Below, one piece after another: positions 1-11,604 of a stretch of 64,000 nucleotides of DNA; positions within the stretch are counted from its first letter, which is position 1, and the number at the start of each line of letters is the position of its first letter. This DNA is from Hirundichthys speculiger (Eukaryota > Chordata > Actinopteri > Beloniformes > Exocoetidae). A program made the position numbers and the translations under genes. The notes below the pieces were generated by a model, which saw only the letters and a program-made list of their open reading frames with translations, did not search any database and was not told where the DNA came from. Where the stretch lies: positions 186,001 through 250,000 of the forward strand of contig JAGFBZ010000683.1 in NCBI GenBank assembly GCA_018398805.1. The letters run 5' to 3'.

Positions 1-1960
1 TATTTGATGTTTCCATTTCCTCTCCACACACTCAGAAAGCATCCTGGCAGTGAGGATAGTGTTTCATTTACTATTTCATCTGAGTGTTCTCGCAAACAAT
101 GTCTCTGGGTATATAACAGTAAAGGGGGGGGGGGGGTTGCTTTTTTTCATTTCAAACTCTTCACGCATCCTCGACCGGGAACACGTCTGGACCTCAGGCG
201 GGTCCCGGTCCAGCAGGCGTGCTTCTTTTTTCTTCAGTAATGTGTGAAAAAAGTGGTTTTGGCCCAAACTGTGACTTCTTCTGTGGTTTTCTTTTCTGCC
301 TTGATGCGTCCGGATCGGTCCGTTCCACCGCTGCTCATCGAAGCTCGCGCGGATGAAGAAGCTAAATGACGCTGCGAGGTGCTTCATTTACAGATGAGAT
401 GGAGGTTGACGGCAGAAAACAAACATTTGTTGTGGATGGCTCATCTAAAACTCCCTCACACACACAAACAGTTTTGTTTACGCAGCTATTTATTACTCCA
501 ACCGGTGTTGCTCTGCTCTAAAACTCACGTCGACGATCTGATCTCTAAACTGTGCATCTTAGCGAGACTGAGAGAGCCACGCAGGCTGTTTCAGCGTTTT
601 TGTCCTGCACAGTGACGTAATCGGACCTTGCAGCGACTGAGACTGTGGGACTCCCCTCAGAGTCGCTAACAGCGCATCAACGTGTTATCGTCATCTCTGC
701 AACTCACAACCACTCGAGCGCCCTTTGAGCACCTCTTAACAATCACATCTGTTGTGATATCTGCCGGTTAGCATGCTCAGCTAAATAACGCCGCCGGCGC
801 TGCGGGTGGCGCGTGGTGGTTCCGTCGTAGCTGAAACCTGCAGCCGGCTGGAAGATGTTGGCGTTAAGAGGGATTCTAGCGCAGCTTCGTTAATGAAGCC
901 TGTCTGCAGCCGTTAGGGTTCGTGCTCGCTAACGAGTTAAAATATGAGTCAAATGTGACAGTTTCTGCAGCGAGGAACATCCTCCGGGCCTCCATGTGGT
1001 GGTTGTCAGATTCACTGCAGAGCTGCGAGAGACGAAAACATACCCATAATGCCTCGACGCCGTTCAGCCTCTCTGCGTCTTCTGGCCTTAATTCAAGCGA
1101 CGATGACAGCTGCAGAATTGATTTGTGTGATTTAACGGCACTAAAAGTACCGTGATGATGCAAAAACACAACAAGAAGCCTCTAATTTGAGGCACTCTGT
1201 TCCTAATAACCTGGGGGGAAAAAATACGTGCCAAAAGGTGATGCATGCTCTGTTTTGACATAAATACACACAACTACACAGATGTTTGACACGTTGGTGT
1301 AATTAAACAAAGGAAAAACAGCAAAAAATAGTCGACCTCCTCCATTAAAGGAGCGTGGAGGGGAGGGGGGTGCTAATTTAATAAATAAGTTTTCTACACA
1401 GGATATTGATTCAGAAAACGGCAGCAGAGAGTTCCAGCCCGACAACAGGAAACCAGTCGGTACATTTTACTCCTGAAAGAGATAAATATTCACCATCTTT
1501 CCTTTTTGTACTGATGAAGGAGGAGCAGTAAAAGCCAGAAATGCATTTTATTTTTTTTTTTATCTGTTGCATTAAAGTGGCAATAGATAACTTCTCCCCG
1601 CGGTGTTTTCAAGTGGTATCACAGTCGGCGCAGCTCTCGCAAAGAGCCGATTACTTTTCATTTTCCTCAGAGCCGTACAGCCTTACAGCGGCCGGAAAAA
1701 ACAGGACATGAACCGATTAACGCGGCTTTAGGAGGGAATAAAGAGGGAAAAAAAGAAAGGTGTCAGCGGGAAGCTTTTTGGAAGTTAACTTAAAGGTGGG
1801 GTAAGTGATTTCTGGATGATGATGTGAGAGCCAGACTAAGAGGGACTTTGGTTTAGAAATCACAGGAAAACCATTTACCCCATTTTAAATGTGGAAACGA
1901 CTGAGCTTTATGACGTAAGACGTCCCCAAGTCACGTCCCGGGAAGCTCCGGTAACAAGTA
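1..1960. other. Non-coding, no gene recognised
   Basis: Unique-looking sequence. It contains a 13-base G run at 124-136 and short A/T runs. Open frames here (up to about 100 codons) have no recognisable domain and ordinary stop spacing. No RNA gene or repeat family was recognised. Confidence 0.6.
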
Positions 1961-2077
1961 GTGGATGCAAAATTAAGGCCAATTCCAGTTCCTCCCTAAA
2001 CCCTCAATCTCAACCCTCGAAAGTAAGTGTCAGGGCTAACTTGTGAATTAGAAATGGGACGTCCCTTGAGTGCAGTT

Positions 2078-2448
2078 TAAAATGTTAATCTTTGTTTTTA
2101 AAGCCCTTAATGGCCTTGCCCCTCCTTATTTATGTGAAAAAGTGCGTGTTCAGAACCCTACTAGAACCTTACGGTCCTCAAACCAGCTCTTGCTGGAAGT
2201 CCCCAGAACCAGGACTAAACTCTGGGGGGATCAGGCCCCCCAGCAATGCGCACCATCTTAAAACGTATTTATTTAGACTGCCTTTTAATACACAGTCATG
2301 ATGTGAGATATTTTTGATTTAATTTTAATTGTATTGTTACGTCGAATTTGAATTGTTTTGTTTTAATGTGGATTTTAATGGAAAGCACTTTGGTCACCTT
2401 GTGTGTTGTAAAGGGCTCTACAAATAAAAGTTGATTGATTGATTGATT
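2078..2448 (+). mobile_element. 3' end of an L2/Rex1-type LINE (5'-truncated)
   Basis: The frame from about 2076 gives the tail of a LINE reverse-transcriptase protein: 'FKALNGLAPPYL', then 'TRTLRSSNQLLLEVPRTRTK' and 'GDQA'. This matches the conserved C-terminal region after the RT domain in L2/Rex1/CR1-clade fish elements. It continues into a short 3' UTR with 'aaagcactttggtc' and 'ctctacaaataaaag', ending in a (TTGA)n-type tail at 2430-2448. Everything upstream (endonuclease and RT core) is missing, as expected for a 5'-truncated insertion. The frame breaks before the usual 'LWNSLP' motif, so it is dead. Confidence 0.8.
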
Positions 2449-2548
2449 ACATTTTCAGACTGACCCTGTTGTCTCTGTATTTCCTGAAATGACACAGGGA
2501 TAACATTGAAAAGAGCGCCGTATATTCTCCAAATAATAGCAAATTACA

Positions 2549-2929
2549 CAATAGAGCAGCCATTCCCAAACTTCAGAATACCAAGGCCCAATTTGAAATG
2601 TGAAAAATCTCAGCGGCACAACTGTGATCAACATACAGGACCAGGAACCATGATCCGATATTAATGTAAGGGGTCAACAAATAAGGTGACACTCGTCATA
2701 TTAAGTTAAGATGACGGTAGAATAACACTTAACTGGTTTGTTTTATTACTTCTGATTGATTTTTTTATCATTTCATGAATATTTTACAGTAATTAAAAAC
2801 ATATTTTATAAAGATCGAGGATTTAAAACACATTTGTTTAATTTTAATAACCTCTCACGGCCCACCTGCAGTACCACGACGGCCCACCAGGGGGCCGCGG
2901 CCCACACTTTGGGAATCCCTGCAATAGAG
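2549..2929 (+). mobile_element. hAT-type MITE with perfect 8-bp target duplication
   Basis: The element spans 2557-2921 (365 bp) and is flanked by identical 8-mers 'caatagag' at 2549-2556 and 2922-2929, the TSD length of hAT transposons. The ends are related inverted repeats: the left starts 'cagccattcccaaac', and the right end reverse-complemented reads 'cagggattcccaaag' followed by 'tgtgggccgcggcc'. No transposase is encoded. A second copy lies inverted at 20306-20659, sharing for example the 'ggggtcaacaaataaggtg' segment. Confidence 0.9.
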
Positions 2930-4080
2930 GATACATTATTCAGACTTCCGTCGCTACACAACAAGGTATACAAGTAACGTGAAGCCGGCTTGGCCCACCG
3001 GGTCCGGCAGCAAACATCTTAAAGTAAAAAAAATAAATGTTATGCCACTACAATGTTAATCCGTGAAAAAAGTCTCAAACAAAGACAATAAGATGGTTTC
3101 ATAACATTTATATCTTTAAGAACTACATTTGTCGCTAGCTGTTTTTGTCGCCATCCTTTTCGGAGATGTCTTGGCTGAATTACCCAGTGCCTTCTGGGTA
3201 GCCCTTAGTTCCAAGGGGGGTGCCGGAGAATCTCAATATCTTAACCCTCAAACTTGTCCCTCAATTTAATGTTCTTAGAATCGGGACAGCGCTAGCACTT
3301 AGCGGGAGCGCGCATTTTTGAGATTGAGGGTTGGAATTCACCCTAAAACAATGGCTGCCGCACCCGTGACTTCTGCGCTGAAATGCACGTACGTTGGTTC
3401 CCAGTGCAACACAAACGGTTCCCTTCAGACTAGCGAGCTAGCTTCCACGCTGACCTTCAGTCTTTAGTCTCTCTTCAAATCCAGCGGTACCGGGCCTTGT
3501 TTGGATCCGCTGAGCCACGGTCGGCCATCTTTCCCTCACAACCAAAAGCTCGCTCCTCTGGACACATCTGGGAGACGAGAGCAAAAACACCTGAGTAAGA
3601 CGTTGCTGGCAGGTCAGCGCGGTTTTTAAAGTGACAGCTGAAGCCGGTGCCAGGAAGAGTGACATCACAGAGAGCTGATTTTAGAAAAAAAGAGTTGGAA
3701 TAAAAGCGTTCTGACGGGTTAGGCTGCAACATGTGTTTACCTCCTTTTTTCTTTTAAGTCCAAGCTGATGGTTCATCTCAGTGATGCTGTAAAGCTCCAG
3801 AAAGCAGAACACGACAGTAACCGTTACACCCCATGCTTCATAAAAAACGGCTCTGGTCAGACGCTGACAGCTGATTGGCTCTCACGTTAGCAGCATCAGA
3901 TGGAGAAAGCACGTCATTTTTGATTGGCTGAGTAATTACCGACGCACCTCCTCCTCCTTGTAAATCAAACCGTTATTTTCCAGAGAGAATTTGTCCCCGA
4001 CACCGAACTTAATTGCGTATCTAAAAAGAGGCTTATCTGGAATTGACCTTACAACTGATAGCGTTGTTATTCTGGGGATA
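2930..4080. other. Non-coding, no gene recognised
   Basis: Unique sequence apart from the possible transposon end near 3180-3350. Frames on the minus strand around 3440-3730 have no recognisable domain. Confidence 0.55.
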
Positions 4081-5312
4081 TTACACGCTACAATCAGCAT
4101 TTACTTTACAAGTTAAAGCCAAAGAGAGAGAGAGAGAGAAAAAAAAAAAACATGCCTTTTTTTAAATTAATACCTCTAATTAAAGCCCGGGTGAGTCGCA
4201 TCATTTTTATTATTACCAAAAGCAAAAATGGAAAATGTGATGTGAATTAAAGAGGAAAGAAAAACCCACAATACTGGAGAAGCGCTCCCCGCATGCTCTC
4301 ATTTGTTTGCAGTAATTACACCTGCGCTAGGTAGGCTAATTATTTCAACAATAGCCTGTTGATGAGTCTGGAAAAAAAAAAAAAAAAAGCAGAAGCTGCA
4401 CATCTGGATCGCCGGGCGCGTTAACCGAACGTTGTTCATAAACTCCCCCGCAGATTGTTTCAGCACATGTTCATGAATGAGGAGAGAGTTTAAGGCTCTT
4501 ATTGACCCGTCTACCCGTGTTCGGTTCTGGAGACGCTATCGGGTCGCCCCCGGGGGGGGGGGGGGATTTCACCCGCACGGGAAAAATCTGATATTTTTCT
4601 GCATCAAAGTCAAAGAAAAGCTACCTGGCAGCCTACCTGGCCAGGTGATACAGGTGATACAGGTGAGCTGCAGAGTTAAACGCTGCGGTTCGGCCTCCTG
4701 CTACCTGCTCTGGGACGCACAGGTGACGCATCATCATCAGCAGACAGAGCAGAGCAGGTGTGTCTTTACCTGCAGCCGTTTTTATTCTCTGTCTTTGATA
4801 CGAGCAGGAGAGGCCTCCTCCTCCTCCTCCTCCTCCTCCTCCTCATCTACATGCACGCTACGTATGTGTTTGAGTCATGTGACCGAGGGCTTTTTAGTTC
4901 TCCAGGCGTGAGGTGTCTTCTTTTTTGTTTTTTCTCCTCAGGATTCATGTGTGTTTAATTTGATTAAGTCTCAGAGAAGAAAGAGAGAAAGCTGGCACGC
5001 CGCTCCTGCTCAGCATCATAATTTAATTTATTCATCAAGAGTGCTGTAACAGCACTCCTGACGAAGGCCCGGGGGGGGGGGGGGGGGGGGGGGGGGGGCG
5101 ATGCTGCGATCAATAACCTGTGATGCTGAGAAAGAGGAGCACACTGATTTCTTTCCCCCTCTTTTCTTTTAAGTGATTCCCTCCAACGTACCTGAGCCAG
5201 AGACGGCAGGACATAAAATTAGCATTTTTACCCAGTAGCCCCTGAATACCAGGTTTTTGAAGTTGCTAGCCCGCTAGCAAGCAGCTAGCTAGCCCCTCCC
5301 AGCGTGTTCAGC
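4081..5312. repeat. Simple-sequence-rich stretch
   Basis: A (GA)n/A run lies at 4122-4150, poly-A at 4373-4388, 14 G at 4552-4565, (TCC)n at 4814-4844 and 28 G at 5071-5098. The apparent 144-codon frame across 4477-4911 includes a serine run made entirely by the (TCC)n repeat. No gene seen. Confidence 0.75.
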
Positions 5313-5464
5313 AACTTCATCCAGCTCTTTTGTTTCCTGTGTGCCATTATTGGACAAACTGATCAATCCAGGTGTGTCTGACCATTGCTGTGAGGTCAGA
5401 CACACCTGGATTAATTAGTTTGTTAATTAATGGCACACAGGAAACAAAGCAGCTGAAGTTCAGG
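5313..5464. repeat. Fold-back (long hairpin) element
   Basis: The left arm around 5313-5374 and right arm around 5391-5464 are inverted copies of each other, e.g. 'tttgtttcctgtgtgccatt' on the left and its reverse complement 'aatggcacacaggaaacaaa' on the right, plus 'aggtgtgtctgacc' against 'ggtcagacacacct'. The loop is about 10 bases. It looks like a small fold-back MITE; no target duplication could be fixed. Confidence 0.75.
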
Positions 5465-6045
5465 AAGTAGTCCAGCTGTGATTAAAGCCACATTGACATA
5501 AAGTGAACATTCATTACAGCTTAAATAAAAACATTAAGGGGTAAATATGAAGAGTTTATTTGAAGGGATTTACATATTTTTTGTTCATTTAACATTGCTT
5601 GTATTTACATTTACTTTTGTTTTTCATTCCACACATTGTTTTCATTTCAAATTTCTCTTCTTTTACAGTTTTTCATCTCATTTCACGTGACTTTTTTTTT
5701 ACTCTTTTAATGACTTGTTGTTCTCATTTGTTGCAGACTGAAGTTTTTTATGACTGTTTTGGAAGGAGTGTATTAGTGGACTGGTCCAGAGTAGTTTATT
5801 TTACATGAGAGAAGAGCGCAAACAGTTCATCCTTTTCTCTGTAACAATCTTTTTTTTTCTTCCTGTGCTGTCACTCATCTGATGTCACACACTAACCTGG
5901 CGACATCAACACCTTCAGCACCTGTAGTAGCTGCTGCTGAGGCAGTTATCACGAGGCAAGTGACAGATCTCAGATTGGAAATGTTTTATCTTTATTTTAC
6001 TCTGCCCGATGCGGTATTATTATTTTTTTAATAGCGCAGGTTAAA
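5465..6045. other. T-rich non-coding, no gene recognised
   Basis: AT-rich sequence without a recognised repeat family or credible open frame. Confidence 0.5.
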
Positions 6046-6146
6046 ATACGGGAGATTTATGGGAAAAATACTAATACGGGAGGACGGCGGGAGAGAAGAG
6101 TAAAATACGGGACTTTCCCGCCAAAACGGGATACTTGACAGGTCTG
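6046..6146 (-). mobile_element. Possible DNA transposon end ('tacggga' type)
   Basis: Repeated 'aaatacggga' and 'tacgggagga' words followed by 'acgggatacttgacaggtctg' in shorter pieces resemble the terminal region of a common teleost hAT-like repeat. Only one end is visible; the partner end was not found. Confidence 0.4.
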
Positions 6147-7388
6147 ATTTACAAGCATGAAAGTGCATTTTATTCTGTTTCCATGATGCTTACTATGAAA
6201 ACTAATATCATTTTCTTTCTTGTTAACTTGTGTATTTTTATGAGATTATTTACCAAAACGATCCATTTTGCTGTGGAGTAGATTCATTTGTCCGTCTTCA
6301 GTTTTGTCCATCTGTCCATCGCTGGGTTAACGATGTGCACCCAAAACATGGCCACCTTTCGCCAAATAAACTTTGTTTCTAAATTATTTAGAAATGTTTG
6401 CCTTGGTGACACATGACAAATGTGCAGAAATCATAGAAAAGTTGTTTTTTTTTTTCTAAGTTGATGGATTTTGTGGCAGAAAACGGTCGAAATGGTCAAA
6501 TTTTGTTCGCATTTGGTGACCGGTTAGTTGCCATTTTATGCTGTGCACAGCTGTGTTGAAACTTGTGAAATTGTACATTTAGGAGCCGTACGGCGCTCGC
6601 ACATGTACTCGATTTTGAAACGACAACTCAGATCTCGGAGGGATTCATGTCGGCAGGTCGTCGGGATTTTAATCGTTCGCTGAGATCAGTGTAAATCATA
6701 AAGTGATGAACTGTGGGACGGTGGGGGAAATTCACTGGTGCGCTTCTGCTGCCAAGGCTGTATTTTCTAAATTTGAAAGAAAAGAACAATATAACATTCT
6801 CAGCAGAGGTAGAAAACCTTTTTTCCCCCCTCTTTATTGTGACTGATGTTCCAGATGTGGACGGCTCATTCAAACGGAGCCTCGGTCCTGAAACAGAAGC
6901 CGGTTTGTTTCATGTGCAGCCGGCGCACTTTTCAAACCAATAAAAGTTTGAAAAGTTTGGATTCGTGCTCCTCTGACAACCTCCTGGGACGTGACCCGAG
7001 GTCGTCCAGAGGGACGGCGGAGACGGTGGACGAAGCCCCGTGAAACTTCCAAAGACCGCCTCGTTTAAATGCCACCGCAAAAAAAACAAAATAAAATAAA
7101 AAATCTCATCATCTGGGGGTTAGAAGATCTCAGAGGAGTTTGAGCACAATTCTCCTTCAGCTTCACTCGCTGCTTGGTTTGGTTTAAGCATTAAATCGAC
7201 TCGTCTTAGTTTTAGAAGCAGAAAATAGATTTTTACAGCCGTTGTTGTCGACGTGCACTTGTGTTTGCTTAAAAGATTGTTGCCGCTCATTTTTCAACAC
7301 AGGGTTAATGCAAACGTCACAAAACACAGATAAGAAGGTTTTGCAAAACTTTTGAAGCTTATTTTGTCACACAGTCAGGCCGTTGCAC
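6147..7388. other. Non-coding, no gene recognised
   Basis: Unique sequence. The opposing frames near 6630-7050 overlap on both strands and show no family motif. Confidence 0.5.
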
Positions 7389-7608
7389 TAGGGTCGGGCA
7401 CCGAGGAAAGATTCCAAGTAGGAATCGGTTCCTAACGTCCGGTTCTGGAATTGTTTAAAAGATTTTTTAAGTTCGATTCCTTTTTTCAGTTCCTAAATGT
7501 CCGCGCTATTTTTATTTTTGATTTACTCCACTAGTTTGTTGATGTTACTCAACTCTGCGCTAGCATCGACGTCACGTCCGTCGCCGACGGGACTTCACTC
7601 ACCACAAC

Positions 7609-7780
7609 ATGGATCCCAAGAGACGCCGCTCTCGAGTTTGGCTGCATTTCAGTCCAGGAAATGACGGCTACCTGGCGCAGTAAACACCTGCGGGAAGCGT
7701 GTTACTGCCAAAGGAGGGAGCACGACTAATATGGCAAAACACCTTCACCTGCATGGCATCACAAAAATAAACGAGTGTAG
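7609..7780 (+). pseudogene. BED zinc-finger (hAT transposase N-terminus), frameshifted
   Basis: From the ATG at 7609 the frame reads 'MDPKRRRSRVWLHFSPGNDGY', then hits a stop at the TAA in 7681-7683. A different frame just downstream continues the same domain: 'TCGKRVTAKGGSTTNMAKHL' followed by 'HLHGITK'. Together these give the BED order: aromatic Trp/Phe start, a Cys pair region (one Cys replaced by Val), the T-T-N-M segment and the H-x(3-5)-H end. The shift near 7676 inactivates it. BED fingers bind DNA at the start of hAT transposases and of host ZBED proteins; its place inside a TIR-bounded repeat favours transposase remnant over host gene. Confidence 0.65.
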
Positions 7781-7864
7781 CGTATTTAATTCACTGCGTT
7801 GCTCCCGTCGCTTCTTCGACTGCAACAGAGTCCGTCTTCATCCAGAAACTCTTGCCTTCTCATC

Positions 7865-7978
7865 TACAGTGGTACCTCTACTTACAAACGTTTCTACATA
7901 CGAAGTTTTCAGGTTACGAAATGCATCAACGGGAAAATATATAAGAAATTACAGGATACGAAAGACAAAAATACAGTA
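7865..7978 (+). mobile_element. Left end of a Tc1/mariner-type element
   Basis: After a TA (7865-7866) the sequence starts 'cagtggtacctctacttac' and repeats 'tacgaa' words, a recognisable mariner/Tigger-type terminus. No matching 'ggtaccactg' right end is present nearby, so the copy is truncated. Confidence 0.5.
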
Positions 7979-8969
7979 GCGCTGCTACTCGCAGCTCCCA
8001 GAGTTTACTGAACGTAAACATACTTGTAGCTGCTCTGCCATTGGCTATCGGCTAGCATCTTCCTGGCATCCCATTGGCTAGGAGGCCCCCTTGTCTATAT
8101 GAGCGTAACCTAGCAACCCAGGTAAACAAACAATTTTTACCTCCACCAAGGAGGTTATGTTTTTGTCTGCGTTAATCTGTCTGTTTCTGAAAGAGCAGAT
8201 ATGGTCATCTTCCTAAACAAAAACTGTTGATTTCGTTTTTTGTTGGGCAAAATGTATTTTGGAGGCCATCTGCCAACTGTAAGTTGTTGAACATTTAGAC
8301 TATAAGTGAATTCTGTGTGTGCATATGTGCAAGCAGGTGTAGGAATAAAAATGGCCTGTCGCCTGTGTAAATGTGTCACAGTTTTGAGATCTGTTGACCT
8401 ACACATCAAAGAATCGGAATCGAGAATCGTTAAAATCCAAACGATGCCCAACTCTACCGAGCAGGAAGTATTTAGTCCGTTACCCAACTCAGCGCTTGAA
8501 GGCAAAGCACGTTTAGTGTCCCTTAAAGGATCCAGTTGCGAACAAGAAAAGAATATCAACAATGAAACGGAGGGAAGTTTGTGAACCCTTTTGAAAACAT
8601 ACTGAGTATAACCTCGGTGTGAAATGTTAACGCGCCTGTGTCGCTATTCTCCGGAGGCGTCCCTCCTCTCTGTGCGTCATCAATGACATTGTCGAGAGAT
8701 TTCATCATTTCCTGTGTAGTAGCTCGTTTGGGGAAAGTGTGTGAAAAGTTATCTGGAAGCCTAAAAGGAAATCATGTAATACAGCCGCATTGTTGAATAA
8801 AACCAGACACCTTTTGCAAAAAAAAGCATAGATGGTGTTGCAGGTTTTAAGGGAGATTTATTGCAGAACGGCAGGATGGAAAAGCGTCTGTGGGCGCCGT
8901 GGCGCGTCCCCGTGACGCCGCCATGTTGTTTGTTCCCTGCAGCCATGCAGATGTGTTTATGGAGGCCGG

Positions 8970-9013
8970 GTCACTGGGAGGTCACTGGGAGGTCACTGGG
9001 AGGTCACTGGGAG
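8970..9013. repeat. 11-bp tandem repeat, 4 copies
   Basis: Four exact copies of 'gtcactgggag' in tandem, then divergence at 'gtctcct'. Confidence 0.95.
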
Positions 9014-10506
9014 GTCTCCTTCCATGCAGGTGGCAGATCTACAGCTGGATGCAGAGCTCTGTGTGAGAGTTTCATGGAGTTGACTTTTTTTTCTGTGTAC
9101 TTTCGCTCTGATCAGATTAGACCTTCCCACAGATACGAACGTTCATTTAAATGTCAGCGTTCATACGAACCTCCTGTGAAATACGAGGGATTCGATGGAA
9201 TCATTTAGATGCCAGCCTTCATTTCACGTCTTCACCCCAGTGAAGGATGACGCCGGTCTTTTGTCTGCTAGCAGAGCTGAGGAGGAAGGTCTCATCACGT
9301 CGAGTCAATATTCAGGACGCGCACGTGGACGCTTTCTGGTAGAAGCCAGAGTTTGTGGGAACTTCCAACGACGTTACAGGATCTGCTTCTGTTCGTTATT
9401 TCTCTGCTATTTTCTGTTTAGCTCCACTTTTTCCGACCGTTGCCGTCAGGATAAAGCTGCACTTCAAGATGCTTTTAGTCTGAGAAAGCGCAGATTAACA
9501 CTCACACTTCTGGATTGCTTTCAGGGAAAGCTTCTTCTAAATGACTAAATATATTGTAATGCTACTGAGACGGAGAAAAACCTGCAGCCCGTCTTCAGCC
9601 CATTACCACCTGCGGCTCCACTGTGCTTTTTACCTTTTTTATATTTTTACTTTCCTGCATTTTCAGGATAAACAAATCACCAAACCACCGCTGAATACAT
9701 GGATGGGAATCAGGATGAAGTGAAGGCAGAGCGTCTAACTTTTCCTTTTGTTTGCAATTTTCTGGCTCCTTGTGAGGCTGAGAAATAAAAAAAGGTTTTT
9801 ACAGAGCGTTTTTAACAAAGCCTGGAGTCTGAACGGGCTGAGCTCTTTTTGGTTTATAATGAAATTAAGCAGAACAGAAATGTGAAAGAATGAGAAAGTA
9901 AATGAGGGAGATAAAATATTTCAACTTTTTTCACACATTTTTTTTTCACAGTTCCGTTCATCTCTTCATGCTGCTTTCCTTTAACTCCTGTCGTTACCCA
10001 TCACTCTTTTATTCTCTATTTCAATTCTGTTATAGATCTTTTGCCGTTGCTTGTGAAATGTATAAAAAGTGGGCAGTGGATGTCAGCATGAACCAGCAAT
10101 CAGCTGCTTATAAAGTTAAAATCACATATCAGTCCTTCTGCTCTGCTCTGATATTATGACTGAATTCATCTATTATTGAATGATCTGAAATGATCTGTCT
10201 TTTTGGGTGTCTAAGGAGATCTCCAGCTCAAATATATGCCTTTATAAGACAGCCTTGCCACTTACGAAAATGTTTTCGGGGTTCTGTGACATCACAAACC
10301 CGAAGCAGAATCGACTTCGCTCGCTCCCCTCTTGACTCATCTGATTTATCTGATTTGAGTCTCCTTTTGTCCTCTCTCTGGCCTTTGACGAGGAAATAAA
10401 TCTGAGCAAAATGACTATTTTTTTGCTGAGATTCTTCTTCTTTTTTTTTTTTTTTTTTAAATTTCCTAACAACTACTACTGGTTTAATGATTATTATAGT
10501 TTTTTT

Positions 10507-10552
10507 CAGTGGCAGGTCGTGCATTTGGTACCTGGGCCTTCAGTGGGGGTTT
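10507..10552 (+). mobile_element. Possible hAT-type terminus
   Basis: 'cagtggcaggtcgtgcattt' followed by 'ggtacctgggccttcagtg' resembles one end of a teleost hAT family. A partner end and target duplication were not found. Confidence 0.35.
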
Positions 10553-11163
10553 AATTATTAATCTACCATGACGTTATAATTATACAAGCCACCAATACAA
10601 GAAGAGGGCGCTGCGTAATTCAGACATTACGCATCACTGTTTATTAATCAATTAGCCTACTGATGATTAATTGTGAAGAGCATGTCGTATTGAGAGTGAA
10701 AACCATTGTTATTAAAGCATAAAACCCAGCCGAGACGACTCCAAGTCTTGTAAATGTAAAGGCTGCCGCCGTGCATTGCACCTTTACACACGATGTTCAG
10801 CACCACAGTTCCATGGACAGCTCAGCTGAGCCAAACTACTGTCAGATCAGCACCATGGACAGTTCCACTGACTCTGTGGCACATTGTTGTTCCTGTTTCA
10901 TTACATCTATTGTTAAGATTTTTTGCAGGCTTTGTGGCTGGTTTATTGTTATCAATCATCCAGAAATATTTCTTTTTGTTTCTGATAACGTGTAATGCAT
11001 ATGGCTTCTATTTTTTGTGGAAAATTTAAATTACTGCAGGCTCTATGGCTGCTTCATTATTAAATCAGCGGTGAATTTAAAGTTGACTTCGGTCTTTTAT
11101 TCGGGTTATATACTATATAGTTGACAACCATATAGTTGATACAGCTATATATATATAAATATA

Positions 11164-11604
11164 TATTAGAGCTGTAGCGATACACTAATCTCGCGATACG
11201 ATACGATACACAATATTCGGCTCACAATACGATATATATCGATATTCATCTTGATACATTTACATCATTTTCCGAAAGATTTTAAAGGGACAAAGTGATT
11301 TTGGTGATATATTGTGAGTGTTCCAATGACTTTGTTTGAATTAATTGAACTGAAAGCATCAATTACACATTTTATGGCTGACAGGCAGCTTGCAAATGCT
11401 GGACAAAATGAATAAAAGATGTGTTGAGAAAAATAGTTTCATTTATTTAAACAGTGTAAATTGTTGCTTGCAAGCTTTTAAAGGTGGGACACGGGGGTTT
11501 GGAAGAAGCTTAGAATATCGATACCCACGGCTGAAAAATCAATACTTGATACTCAATAAAATATCGATATATATCGCAGAATCATTAAAATAGCTCAGCT
11601 CTAA
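11164..11604 (+). mobile_element. 'cgatac' MITE, full-length copy
   Basis: A roughly 440-bp element with ends 'attagagctgtagcgatac' and (reverse-complemented) 'attagagctgagcta'. Left subterminal sequence is rich in 'cgatacgatac'; the interior has 'aaagggacaaagtgatttt' and 'aaattgttgcttgcaagctt'; the right has 'atatcgatatatatcgcaga'. It sits within TA-rich DNA, so a TSD cannot be separated from background. It is non-coding. Partial copies lie at 43972-44335, 47164-47412 and 48440-48730. Confidence 0.75.

Larger units (their letters stand above)
1966..3352. mobile_element. Possible composite DNA transposon with similar inverted ends
   Basis: The left side near 1978-2025 reads 'aattccag' then 'accctcaatctcaaccctc'. 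The right side near 3322-3345, reverse-complemented, reads 'aattccaaccctcaatctc'. This suggests the two ends of one DNA transposon of unknown superfamily. Between them sit a LINE tail and a hAT MITE, which would be later insertions. I cannot define exact ends or a target-site duplication, so this is a weak call; two separate partial copies are equally possible. Confidence 0.33.
7389..8456 (+). mobile_element. hAT-like element carrying a broken BED-finger transposase start
   Basis: The left end reads 'tagggtcgggcacc'; the right end reverse-complemented reads 'tagagttgggcatc', giving similar inverted termini about 1.07 kb apart. The subterminal 'gaatcgg', 'gaatcgaga' and 'cggttc' words recur at both ends. 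Inside lie a decayed BED zinc-finger region (7609-7780), a mariner-type left end (7867 on) and a 'ccaaggaggttatgttttt' segment familiar from other animal repeats. The 8 bases flanking the two ends do not match, so a TSD is not supported. Confidence 0.6.
8457..11155. other. Non-coding, no gene recognised
   Basis: Mostly unique sequence with T- and A-runs (for example 10439-10459). The open frame at 9195-9548 (117 codons) has no family motif. A short tandem repeat and one possible transposon end are listed separately. Confidence 0.55.

Noticed and set aside
4477..4911. 144-codon open frame with a serine run
   Set aside because: Crosses a G homopolymer and a (TCC)n repeat; no family motif.
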